Positions 56,527 to 64,000 of a stretch of 64,000 nucleotides of DNA are shown one piece after another. Within the stretch, counting starts at the first letter, position 1. The number at the start of each line of letters is the position of its first letter. Source of the stretch: Neoalteromonas flava (GTDB taxonomy: Bacteria; Pseudomonadota; Gammaproteobacteria; Enterobacterales; Alteromonadaceae); the NCBI RefSeq assembly GCF_002807685.1, contig NZ_PEAX01000003.1:620001-684000 (forward strand). The letters are read 5' to 3'. Both the position numbers and the translations under genes were made by a program. The notes under the pieces were generated by a model. That model worked only from the letters and a program-made list of their open reading frames with translations, was not told the DNA's origin and searched no databases.

Positions 56527-58048
56527 CTATATTCCTAATCTTTAGAATAAAACTCACAGAGTTTGCTGATTGCTCAAACAATAACTCTGACCCCATATCT
56601 TCTGCTAATCGCTTCGATAGTGATAAACCGAGGCCAGTTCCTTCACCAACATCCTTAGTAGTAAATAAAGGATCAAATATTCGGTCCTTAACATCGTCAT
56701 TAATTAGTGGACCATTATTTATAATAGCCAAATCAATGTCATTTTGATTTTCGTTAATTTTAACAGTCAGTATTTTATCGCCATTTATTTTTTGAAGTGC
56801 GCTAATGGCGTTCGATAGCAAGTTATTAATTATTTGGAAAATGTTTAGTTCTATAGTATTCACGCGCAGTTGTGAATTTGTTTCATAGTTTCCTATAAGT
56901 TTAATATCGTTTACTTTTATTCTCTGCTCGTAAAGTTGAAGTGCTTTTTTAACAATCTCATAAACACTTACCTCCTGCGGATGCCCTGGTTCATGCCGTG
57001 ATAGACGTTGTAAGTTTTTAATTATGTCGCTAATTTTTAAAACGGTATTACGTATATTTGTTAGGCACTTATTTCCGATGATATCTTCAGAGCTAATTGA
57101 TTTTTCTAATATTTCAGCGCTTCCAATGATTATCTGCAGAGGGCTATTAATTTCATGTGCAATTCCACCAGCAAGCTCACCCAAACTAATCAGCTTCGAA
57201 TTTGTTGTAGCCTCTAGTTTTACTTTTTCTCTCTGCGTAACGTCGGTGAAGTAAACTAGAAGAAAGTCCATTTCAGGTTTTTTAAAATTAATAACTCTAA
57301 AGTATCTTTTTAGTGATTTGTTATACACAGGATCTTCAATAACCAGGTCATCACTATTAAAAGCTTTAACTGCTGAATCAAAATGTCCATTTTCTATAAC
57401 GTCTGGAAACAGCTCTAAAACCGACTCTCCGACAACTTCACTTGCGCTAGCTACACCGGCCTCTGTAGTAGCTTTGCCGGAAACGATGCTACTGCGAAAG
57501 TCAACTATCTTGCCATTATTAAACTTAGGTTCATATTTAAGAATAGACCCTGGATTTCCCTCAACGAGCGTGGCTAACAGATTCTTTTGTTCTGTAATTA
57601 CAGAGGTTCTCTCTTGAACCTTTTCTTCAAGTTGAGTATTTAGCTTTTGTAGTTCATCAATGAGCTTTAGATGCTCAGCAGGCGACGGCAGTGCGGTAAG
57701 CTTTGGTAGCAATTTAAAAAGCGTGTAGGCGGTCAAAAGACTAACGATAGCAATTGATACTTTTAAGAACATCGCTAATACGTACTCGCTGTTCCAGTAA
57801 TTGTATGCAGAGATCAAATGTGTAAAACCACACAATTGTATGAAAAGAAAGAATAGAAAGAGTATTTTTTGTGAATCTTTGGTTAGATCAGGTCTACGTT
57901 TGTAAAATATATAAATCGCTACAGGTATTGATGTATATGCAATGAAAATCATAATCTCTGAAATTACGATAGGAAAAAGTAGTTCAGGTTTCCAAAGTAT
58001 ACAATGGCCATGCGGCATAAAAGATGAACTATCAATCCCGAATAACAT
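56501..58048 (-). CDS. Sensor histidine kinase with ethylene receptor (ETR1)-like membrane domain
   Basis: Membrane sensor kinase of 515 residues. Residues 1-115 contain three transmembrane helices that resemble the N-terminal ethylene-binding domain of plant ETR1 and bacterial relatives: PHGHCILWKPELL, then ISEIMIFIAYTSIP (Glu31, Tyr38, Pro42), then IQLCGFTHLIS with the Cu(I) ligands Cys73 and His77. Then come a coiled linker (123-160), a PAS domain (about 160-272), a HisKA domain with His298 in GGIAHEINSPLQ, and a HATPase domain (N-box Asn409/Asn413, NNGP, GEGTGLGL). ATG has AAGGA upstream. Base composition is markedly AT-rich compared with neighbours. Confidence 0.92.
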   Translation of the reverse strand: MLFGIDSSSFMPHGHCILWKPELLFPIVISEIMIFIAYTSIPVAIYIFYKRRPDLTKDSQKILFLFFLFIQLCGFTHLISAYNYWNSEYVLAMFLKVSIAIVSLLTAYTLFKLLPKLTALPSPAEHLKLIDELQKLNTQLEEKVQERTSVITEQKNLLATLVEGNPGSILKYEPKFNNGKIVDFRSSIVSGKATTEAGVASASEVVGESVLELFPDVIENGHFDSAVKAFNSDDLVIEDPVYNKSLKRYFRVINFKKPEMDFLLVYFTDVTQREKVKLEATTNSKLISLGELAGGIAHEINSPLQIIIGSAEILEKSISSEDIIGNKCLTNIRNTVLKISDIIKNLQRLSRHEPGHPQEVSVYEIVKKALQLYEQRIKVNDIKLIGNYETNSQLRVNTIELNIFQIINNLLSNAISALQKINGDKILTVKINENQNDIDLAIINNGPLINDDVKDRIFDPLFTTKDVGEGTGLGLSLSKRLAEDMGSELLFEQSANSVSFILKIRNIDENPSGRR

Positions 58049-58394
58049 AGAGATCCTTAATGGTAAAATTTTTAATTTAGAGGAACTTCTATACCGACAA
58101 TTCCGTTAAACTTATAATTAACTGTTATTTAAATATAGACTTATTTTGCGACCAGCACTCAGCAATCGCAGCATCTAATCTACGCAGCCATTTTCTGCTG
58201 ACGTTTCTCTAAAATCTGACCTTTGATTTACCGAATATGTGCGTGATGGTCTAATCTTTTGCTAGATTGCAAGAATAACTATTAGATGAAAGATGCGTGT
58301 GAATCCTTTTTATTTGAATCAAGGCTCAGATTAAGTTTCAAACTAACGGGGCGACGACTAGTATTTCTGATTCGTTCTATAGTATTTGGATTTT
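58049..58394. other. Intergenic region between yfaE and the sensor kinase
   Basis: Holds the promoter of the minus-strand kinase. On the minus strand at about 58184-58228 there is a short open stretch ending QILEKRQQKMAA and a stop, which could be the 3' remnant of a lost gene, but it is only about 15 codons after a stop in the same frame. No RNA gene or terminator hairpin is clear. Confidence 0.4.
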
Positions 58395-58688
58395 CTAGCT
58401 AACAATTAATGTCACTGGTGATGTTGCCCTTGTGCAACAGGGTAAAATTTCATCGTCATCGATAAAGGCGAGGGGGTCGGTGGTATAGTCCACGCTACCA
58501 CTGGTCATTTTGCAGCGGCAAGCGCCACAAAAACCATCCCGGCAATGAAACTGAACATCGATATTGTGCCGTTCGAGTGTTTCAAGCAGGGTTTCTTTGG
58601 GGAGAGGGGTAATATCGAGTTTATCACCGTTATCAGACTTGCCGTCGATAACGGTGACAATCAATGTGTCGGCAGCAGTGCTCGTCAC
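58395..58688 (-). CDS. yfaE: Class I ribonucleotide reductase maintenance protein YfaE (2Fe-2S ferredoxin)
   Basis: Plant-type ferredoxin of 97 residues that reduces the NrdB diiron site to regenerate its tyrosyl radical. The cluster cysteines are Cys49, Cys54 and Cys57 in HCRDGFCGACRC plus Cys84 or Cys85 in LPCCTRA. Start is GTG, 13 bases after nrdB; its ribosome site is weak. The nrdA-nrdB-yfaE order matches E. coli. Confidence 0.94.
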   Translation of the reverse strand: MTSTAADTLIVTVIDGKSDNGDKLDITPLPKETLLETLERHNIDVQFHCRDGFCGACRCKMTSGSVDYTTDPLAFIDDDEILPCCTRATSPVTLIVS

Positions 58689-58701
58689 ATGTATCGCTTA
58701 C

Positions 58702-59832
58702 TTACAGTTCAAAATCTTCGAAGTCATTTACGCTGACTTCAGAATCAATTTGACCGACTAGATAAGAGCTGATTTCAGACTCTTGGGGCGCTACCTGTAC
58801 ATTGTCTGAGCTCAAGTAGTTATTCATCCACGGTAGTGGATTGTCTTTCACATCAAACGGTTGGTCCATGCCAATCGCTGACATACGGTGATTAGCAATA
58901 TACTCAACGTACTGGCATAAAATGTCTTTGTTCAAGCCAATCATTGAGCCATTTTGGAACAAATAATCAGCCCATTGCTTTTCTTGCTCAACCGCTTTAA
59001 GGAAGATTTCGCGCGCTTCATCTTTGAGTTCTTCAGCGATTTCAGCCATTTCCGGGTCGTCTTTGCCACGCGCCCATAAATTAAGGATGTGTTGAGTGGA
59101 GGTTAGGTGAACGTTCTCATCTCGCGCGATTAAACGAATGATCTTAGAATTACCTTCCATCAATTTACGCTCTGCAAATGCAAAGGTACAGGCAAACGAC
59201 ACATAAAAACGAATAGCTTCAAGCGCATTAACCGAGTTAATGCATAAGAACAATTTCTTTTTAAGTTCACGGATCGTTACGTTATGTGCCTCACCGTTTA
59301 TAGTGTGTAAGCCTTCGCCCAAGGTTTGCCATAATTGGGTATAGAAAATAAGGTCATCATAGTAACGGCTGATGTCACTGGCGCGCTTTTTAATTTCCTC
59401 ATTCACAACGATATCGTCGAATACCTCACTAGGATCAGTGAATAGATTTCGCAAAATGTGCGTGTACGAACGCGAATGAATGGTTTCGAAAAACGACCAT
59501 GTTTCAATCCACGTTTCTAACTCTGGGATCGAAACAATCGGCAATAACGCAATGTTTGGGCTTCTGCCTTGTACTGAGTCGAGCAGGGTTTGATATTTCA
59601 AGTTAGAAATAAAAATATGCTGTTCAGCATCGCTCAGCTTTTGAAAGTCAACACGGTCTTTGCTTACATCAACTTCTTCTGGGCGCCAAAAGAAGCTGAT
59701 TTGTTTTTCAATTAACTTTTCAAAGATTTCGTGCTTTTGTTGGTCATAACGCGCAACATTCACCGGATTTCCCATAAACATGGGTTCTGACAAAGTGTCC
59801 GTAACAGATTGATTAAACGTTGTGTATTTCAT
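58702..59832 (-). CDS. nrdB: Ribonucleoside-diphosphate reductase class Ia beta subunit
   Basis: Diiron tyrosyl-radical subunit of aerobic ribonucleotide reductase (376 residues). The metal-binding and radical region is [27 protein letters not shown] near residue 110-135, with the radical Tyr in SRSY, and the second half has [12 protein letters not shown] near 233. The C-terminus DFEDFEL is the tail that docks on NrdA. It is 65 bases after nrdA and is followed by yfaE. Confidence 0.97.
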   Translation of the reverse strand: MKYTTFNQSVTDTLSEPMFMGNPVNVARYDQQKHEIFEKLIEKQISFFWRPEEVDVSKDRVDFQKLSDAEQHIFISNLKYQTLLDSVQGRSPNIALLPIVSIPELETWIETWSFFETIHSRSYTHILRNLFTDPSEVFDDIVVNEEIKKRASDISRYYDDLIFYTQLWQTLGEGLHTINGEAHNVTIRELKKKLFLCINSVNALEAIRFYVSFACTFAFAERKLMEGNSKIIRLIARDENVHLTSTQHILNLWARGKDDPEMAEIAEELKDEAREIFLKAVEQEKQWADYLFQNGSMIGLNKDILCQYVEYIANHRMSAIGMDQPFDVKDNPLPWMNNYLSSDNVQVAPQESEISSYLVGQIDSEVSVNDFEDFEL

Positions 59833-59897
59833 GGAAACCTATTCTTATATCGATTCTACGTACGTGTTCGCGTTTTACTGTTGCTATGGTGCCTGCG

Positions 59898-62222
59898 TTA
59901 GATCTTGCAAGCACCACCCGCACAATCGTCATCTTCAGCCATAACTACTTCAGTGGCTTGAGGTTGTTTAACGCCCGCTGATGTAATTGCAACACTGCTG
60001 CTGTCAGACGCTCCATCACGGGTGTTGTGGTAATACAGAGTTTTTACGCCCAGCTTGTAAGTCGTCAACAAATCCTTAAGCAGTAGCTTCATAGGAACCT
60101 TGCCACCGTCGTACTTGCTTGGATCGTAATTAGTATTGGCAGAAATGGTTTGATCAATAAACTTCTGCATAATACCAACCAGTTGCAGATAACCATCGTT
60201 TGATGGAATATCCCATAGCAATTCGTATTGATCTTTTAACCGCTCATACTCAGGTACAACTTGTTTCAATACGCCGTCTTTACTCGACTTGATACTGATG
60301 TGACCACGCGGTGGTTCAATACCATTTGTTGCATTAGAGATCTGTGATGATGTCTCTGATGGCATCAAGGCCGACAACGTGCTGTTACGTAAACCGTATT
60401 TAACAATGTCGTCACGCAATGCATCCCAATCGTAATGTAGCGGTTCGTCGCAAATTGCATCGAGTTCTTTACGATAGGTATCAACCGGCATTAATCCTTG
60501 AGAGTAAGTTGTTTCATTAAACTTCGGACAAGCACCTTTTTCCTTCGCAAGGTTATTTGATGCTTTGAGCAGGTAATATTGCATGGCTTCAAACGTACGG
60601 TGCACTAAACCATTTGCGCTGTGATCGGAATATTTAACCCCGTTTTTGGCGAGGTAGTATGCGAAGTTAATCACACCAATTCCTAACGTGCGGCGACCTT
60701 CAGTGGCATTACGCGCGGCAGGCACCGGGTAATCCTGGTAATCGAGCAAGCAGTCAAGCGCACGTACAGCTAGGTCAGCTAATTCGTCGAACTCGTCCAA
60801 GCTTTGGATAGCACCCAGGTTAAAGGCAGATAGCGTACATAATGCAATTTCACCTTCTTCATCGTTCACGTGTTGCAATGGCTTAGTTGGCAAAGCTATT
60901 TCAAGACATAAGTTACTTTGACGTACTGGCGCCAATTGAGGATTGAACGGGCTGTGGGTATTACAGTGATCCACATTCTGTAGGTAGATACGCCCAGTAC
61001 TAGCGCGCTCTTGCATAAATAAGCTAAATAACTCTACAGCTTTGATTTGCTTCTTCCGAATGCTTGGATCGTTTTCGTATTGTACATACAAACGCTCAAA
61101 TTCATCTTGATCCGCAAAGAATGCATCGTACAACCCAGGAACATCTGATGGACTGAACAATGTGATGTTCTGATCCTTAATCATGCGCTGGTACATTAAT
61201 TTATTAAACTGTACACCGTAATCCAAATGACGTACGCGGTTCTCTTCAACACCACGGTTATTTTTAAGCACCAGCAATGATTCAACTTCTAAATGCCAAA
61301 GTGGATAGAACAGAGTGGCTGCACCACCGCGAACTCCGCCTTGTGAACAGCTTTTAACGGCTGTTTGAAAGTACTTATAAAACGGTAAGCATCCAGTGTG
61401 GAAGGCTTCGCCGCCGCGGATAGGGCTACCTAAAGCGCGGATACGACCGGCATTGATGCCGATGCCGGCACGTTGGCTCACGTACTTAACAATCGCGCTT
61501 GCTGTTGCATTAATCGAATCTAAGCTATCACCTGTCTCGATCAATACGCAGCTGCTGAATTGACGGGTAGGGGTACGCACACCAGACATTATTGGTGTAG
61601 GCAAAGAAATCTTGAATTTAGATGTAGCATCGTAGAAACGCTTAATGTAATCCATGCGCGTTTCTTTGGGATAGTCAGCAAACAAACAAGCAGCCACCAA
61701 GATATAGAGGAACTGCGCTGACTCATAGATTTCACCTGTTACCCGGTTCTGAACTAAATACTTACCTTCTAACTGTTTCACTGCAGCATAACTAAAATCC
61801 ATATCACGCCAGTGGTCGATGTACTCATCAAGCTCTTCTAATTCAGCAATGCTGTAGTCTTCAAGAATGTGCGCATCATACTTACCCGTGCTCACCATTT
61901 TTTGTACATGGTCAACAAGCGTTGGTGGCTCAAACTGACCGTAGGCTTTTTTACGCAAGTGGAAAATCGCAAGTCGTGCAGCTAGATATTGATAATCTGG
62001 GGCGTCAGTGCTGATCAAGTCAGCAGCAGACTTAATTAAGGTTTCATGAATAACTTCGGTGCTGATCCCTTCATAAAACTGGATTTGAGCTTTGATTTCT
62101 ACCTGAGAAACCGAGACATTACTCAGCCCTTTCGCAGCCCAAGTAATAACCTTATGGATTTTATCGAGATCGATTGCTTCTTTTTCACCATTACGTTTGG
62201 TGACATACAGATTATTATTCAT
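59898..62222 (-). CDS. nrdA: Ribonucleoside-diphosphate reductase class Ia alpha subunit
   Basis: Catalytic subunit making dNDPs (774 residues; E. coli has 761). An N-terminal ATP-cone (about 5-95) gives dATP inhibition. The active-site cysteines are in RQFSSCVLIETGDS near 230, RQSNLCLEIALPT near 440 and IALCTLSAFNLG near 470, and the C-terminal swinging pair is CAGGAC at the end, matching E. coli ESGACKI. Upstream are two NrdR boxes. The genes yfaE, nrdB and nrdA together with ubiG and gyrA follow E. coli order. Confidence 0.97.
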   Translation of the reverse strand: MNNNLYVTKRNGEKEAIDLDKIHKVITWAAKGLSNVSVSQVEIKAQIQFYEGISTEVIHETLIKSAADLISTDAPDYQYLAARLAIFHLRKKAYGQFEPPTLVDHVQKMVSTGKYDAHILEDYSIAELEELDEYIDHWRDMDFSYAAVKQLEGKYLVQNRVTGEIYESAQFLYILVAACLFADYPKETRMDYIKRFYDATSKFKISLPTPIMSGVRTPTRQFSSCVLIETGDSLDSINATASAIVKYVSQRAGIGINAGRIRALGSPIRGGEAFHTGCLPFYKYFQTAVKSCSQGGVRGGAATLFYPLWHLEVESLLVLKNNRGVEENRVRHLDYGVQFNKLMYQRMIKDQNITLFSPSDVPGLYDAFFADQDEFERLYVQYENDPSIRKKQIKAVELFSLFMQERASTGRIYLQNVDHCNTHSPFNPQLAPVRQSNLCLEIALPTKPLQHVNDEEGEIALCTLSAFNLGAIQSLDEFDELADLAVRALDCLLDYQDYPVPAARNATEGRRTLGIGVINFAYYLAKNGVKYSDHSANGLVHRTFEAMQYYLLKASNNLAKEKGACPKFNETTYSQGLMPVDTYRKELDAICDEPLHYDWDALRDDIVKYGLRNSTLSALMPSETSSQISNATNGIEPPRGHISIKSSKDGVLKQVVPEYERLKDQYELLWDIPSNDGYLQLVGIMQKFIDQTISANTNYDPSKYDGGKVPMKLLLKDLLTTYKLGVKTLYYHNTRDGASDSSSVAITSAGVKQPQATEVVMAEDDDCAGGACKI

Positions 62223-62348
62223 GATTTTTAGCCATTCATTGAGTTAGCGCACGACACAGAGAGCGATAAGGCTCAGTTTGAGTATCGTTGGAATTCTTAT
62301 AGTTAAATTTGTCGCTGCTTTTTTATACGTTTTTAGCGAGCAACTGAA

Positions 62349-62364
62349 ACACAAGATAGTGCGC
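62349..62364. promoter_or_regulatory. NrdR box 1 (weaker)
   Basis: ACACAAGATAGTGCGC agrees with the NrdR consensus ACACwATATATwGTGT at about 11 of 16 positions. It begins 32 bases from the stronger box, the correct three-turn spacing for paired NrdR sites. Confidence 0.6.
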
Positions 62365-62380
62365 TTTGGTTGTTAACGCA

Positions 62381-62396
62381 ACCCAATATATGGTGA
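62381..62396. promoter_or_regulatory. NrdR box 2 (stronger)
   Basis: ACCCAATATATGGTGA matches the core CwATATATwG well (one mismatch, G for W). NrdR is an ATP-cone repressor that senses dATP; this site fits repression of nrdAB when dNTPs are plentiful. Confidence 0.75.
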
Positions 62397-62593
62397 TTTT
62401 AGTAAATAAAAATTGGCATTAAATTTAAGTTAGTGGAGACTAACGTTATGTCGCTTTTCTTAGCAATGTTTACTAAAGATCAACGAGTTTTTTGGCGTTA
62501 AAATCAAATTTTTATAACTTACGTAGATCCTAGAGGAAATCGATATATAGGTTTAACTTGTGAGTGCAATAACTAGATATAGTGTTTTCGCTA

Positions 62594-63295
62594 TTAAGCG
62601 CGACAATGTAAAAGATAGTTCACATCTAGATTTTTATCTGACAAATAATAATTTTGTAATAACGGATTAAAGTGCAAACCGATTGCACCGCTTACCGTCA
62701 AATTAGTTTGGTCGATCATAGCCATCAGTTCACTGGGTTTGATGAACTTAGCGTGTTCATGAGTACCTTTCGGTACCATATTAAGTACATATTCAGCGCC
62801 TACGATCGCCATTAAAAAGGACTTCATATTTCGATTTAACGTGGAGAAAAACACATGGCCACCAGGTTTAACTAAACGTGCGCATGAATAAATAACGGAA
62901 GCCGGTTCAGGCACGTGCTCAAGCATTTCTAAACATGTCACAACGTCAAATGAGTGCGCATGTTTATCTGCAAAGGCTTCAGCGGTGCTTAACGTATAAT
63001 TTACGGCAACACCCGATTCAAGACCATGCAGTTTGGCGACTTCTAATGCATCCTCCGACATATCTATGCCACTGACATCCGCCCCTTGCTTAGCCATAGA
63101 TTCTGATAAGATCCCACCACCACAGCCAACATCGCATACCGTTTTGCCAAATAAACCGTCACACGCAGTGGCGATCCAGTCAACGCGAAGGGGGTTTATC
63201 TGGTGCAGAGGCTTAAACTCACCCTGTAAGTCCCACCAACGAGAGGCGATCTCTGAGAATTTTTGAATTTCTTTAGCGTCTACGTTAGTGGTCAT
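62594..63295 (-). CDS. ubiG: Ubiquinone biosynthesis O-methyltransferase UbiG
   Basis: SAM-dependent methyltransferase that performs two O-methylations of ubiquinone synthesis (233 residues). The SAM loop is [27 protein letters not shown] near 55-80, with [14 protein letters not shown] near 125. N-terminal [25 protein letters not shown] is characteristic. It is divergent from gyrA as in E. coli. The C-terminus is slightly shorter than E. coli UbiG (240). Confidence 0.95.
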   Translation of the reverse strand: MTTNVDAKEIQKFSEIASRWWDLQGEFKPLHQINPLRVDWIATACDGLFGKTVCDVGCGGGILSESMAKQGADVSGIDMSEDALEVAKLHGLESGVAVNYTLSTAEAFADKHAHSFDVVTCLEMLEHVPEPASVIYSCARLVKPGGHVFFSTLNRNMKSFLMAIVGAEYVLNMVPKGTHEHAKFIKPSELMAMIDQTNLTVSGAIGLHFNPLLQNYYLSDKNLDVNYLLHCRA

Positions 63296-63564
63296 TTTTT
63301 GCTCATTTTACGTCTGGTTTCGGCGTTATTATTAACGATACCAATTGATAAGGTAAAGGCTTCACTAAAAGTTTTGTTAGAAGCGCATCTAAGGCTACAG
63401 TTTGAGAATTTCTAGTGGTACACTCAACTGCTTGGAGTATGACCCAAAAGCGTGTCATAGCCTGCAGTATTCTTCCAATCAGAAACGCCAGATCGCAGAC
63501 CGATCGCTAGCGTTAATATATCGCAGGTATGACCCAATAAAACCTATAAGGGAACAGCCAGTTT

Positions 63565-64000
63565 ATGACTGACAATGCGAAAGAAATCCTTCCGATTAAT
63601 ATCGAAGAAGAATTGAAGAATTCCTATTTGGACTATGCCATGAGCGTAATCGTTGGGCGTGCCTTGCCTGACGTTCGTGATGGGCTTAAGCCGGTGCATC
63701 GCCGCGTTTTGTTTGCGATGAACGAACTCAAAAATGATTTCAATAAACCGTATAAAAAGTCGGCGCGTGTGGTCGGTGACGTTATAGGTAAATATCACCC
63801 GCATGGTGACTCCGCGGTTTATGACACCATTGTACGTATGGCGCAGCCGTTTTCATTGCGCTATATGCTGGTTGATGGTCAGGGTAACTTTGGGTCTGTG
63901 GATGGAGACTCTGCTGCAGCTATGCGTTATACCGAAGTGCGTATGGCTAAAATTTCGCATGAGCTACTCGCTGACTTAGATAAAGAGACGGTTAACTTTG
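63565..64000 (+). CDS. gyrA: DNA gyrase subunit A, N-terminal part (3' end outside window)
   Basis: ATP-dependent topoisomerase subunit that cuts and rejoins DNA. The frame is open to the window end, 145 codons shown. The order and numbering equal E. coli: [31 protein letters not shown]-type start (residues 11-40), Ser83 and Asp87 in [14 protein letters not shown], and catalytic Tyr122 in [10 protein letters not shown]. Ser83 and Asp87 are the quinolone-sensitive residues. AAGGGA is about 10 bases before the ATG. Confidence 0.97.
   Translation, partial: MTDNAKEILPINIEEELKNSYLDYAMSVIVGRALPDVRDGLKPVHRRVLFAMNELKNDFNKPYKKSARVVGDVIGKYHPHGDSAVYDTIVRMAQPFSLRYMLVDGQGNFGSVDGDSAAAMRYTEVRMAKISHELLADLDKETVNF

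Larger units (their letters stand above)
62223..62593. other. Intergenic region with nrdA promoter
   Basis: The 371 bases between ubiG (its stop) and nrdA hold the NrdR box pair (annotated separately) at about 125-175 bases upstream of the nrdA start. Apart from these I see no ORF, RNA gene or terminator. Confidence 0.5.

Noticed and set aside
56143-58048. Possible frameshift in a single hybrid kinase gene
   Set aside because: The receiver has its own ribosome site (AGGA) and ATG, both proteins look complete, and the overlap is typical of coupled genes.
58184-58228. Short minus-strand open stretch ending in KRQQKMAA, considered a gene remnant
   Set aside because: Only about 15 codons after an in-frame stop; too short to support a pseudogene call.
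63544-63804. Minus-strand open frame of 86 codons
   Set aside because: It is antisense to the start of gyrA, whose product matches E. coli residue by residue around Ser83 and Tyr122.

Overview
The window reads as an ordinary chromosomal stretch of a gammaproteobacterium. I would place it in or near the Alteromonadales (Alteromonas/Glaciecola-like marine heterotrophs), but this is inferred from gene content and gene order, not from a search. The main support is conserved gammaproteobacterial blocks: fldA-DUF2788-ybfF, purMN with DUF3108 divergent from DUF2066-hda, hda/arsC/bepA/perM, bcp-gcvR // dapA-bamC-purC, and gyrA // ubiG // nrdA-nrdB-yfaE. A chemoreceptor, a TonB receptor, an RND pump and a rhombosortase fit a motile Gram-negative. 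I saw no tRNA, rRNA, CRISPR array, IS element or prophage.

Layout: 0-7 kb holds the end of a chemoreceptor, fldA-DUF2788-ybfF, and etfD divergent from etfBA. 7-12 kb holds a small glycogen-binding-like protein and an RND efflux pair. 12-15.4 kb holds a TonB receptor and a GlxA-type AraC regulator. 15.5-20.3 kb is a five-gene operon (acyl-CoA dehydrogenase, NADP-dependent MDR, two SDRs, YaiI). 20.3-35.4 kb is a mixture: aromatic aminotransferase, NRDE protein, acyltransferase, Cys/Met-metabolism PLP enzyme, a FAS1-repeat lipoprotein, azoreductase, exported glutathione peroxidase, S9 peptidase, rhombosortase, enoyl-CoA hydratase, gamma-glutamyltransferase and an exported M24 peptidase. 35.8-38.3 kb is fadE with a FadR-like operator. 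38.4-53.6 kb is housekeeping. 53.7-58.1 kb is a visibly AT-richer accessory block (three poorly characterised genes and a sensor kinase with its receiver). 58.4-64 kb is yfaE-nrdB-nrdA, ubiG and the start of gyrA.

The strongest functional theme is fatty-acid and acyl-CoA oxidation. FadE and the 602-residue dehydrogenase produce electrons, EtfBA and EtfD carry them to ubiquinone, and UbiG makes ubiquinone. The regulatory sequences fit this: a FadR-like site before fadE and a perfect palindrome in front of etfBA.

The most interesting gene is the histidine kinase at 56501-58048. Its N-terminal membrane domain strongly resembles the copper/ethylene-binding domain of plant ETR1, keeping the Cys-x3-His copper ligands but with Glu in place of the usual Asp. 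It overlaps a stand-alone receiver gene. Other items worth a second look are a FAS1 domain split by an inserted lipoprotein-repeat domain, a HEXXH lipoprotein in a redox operon, a peroxiredoxin with a single Cys, a histone-H1-like tail on FadE, and a well-spaced NrdR box pair before nrdA.
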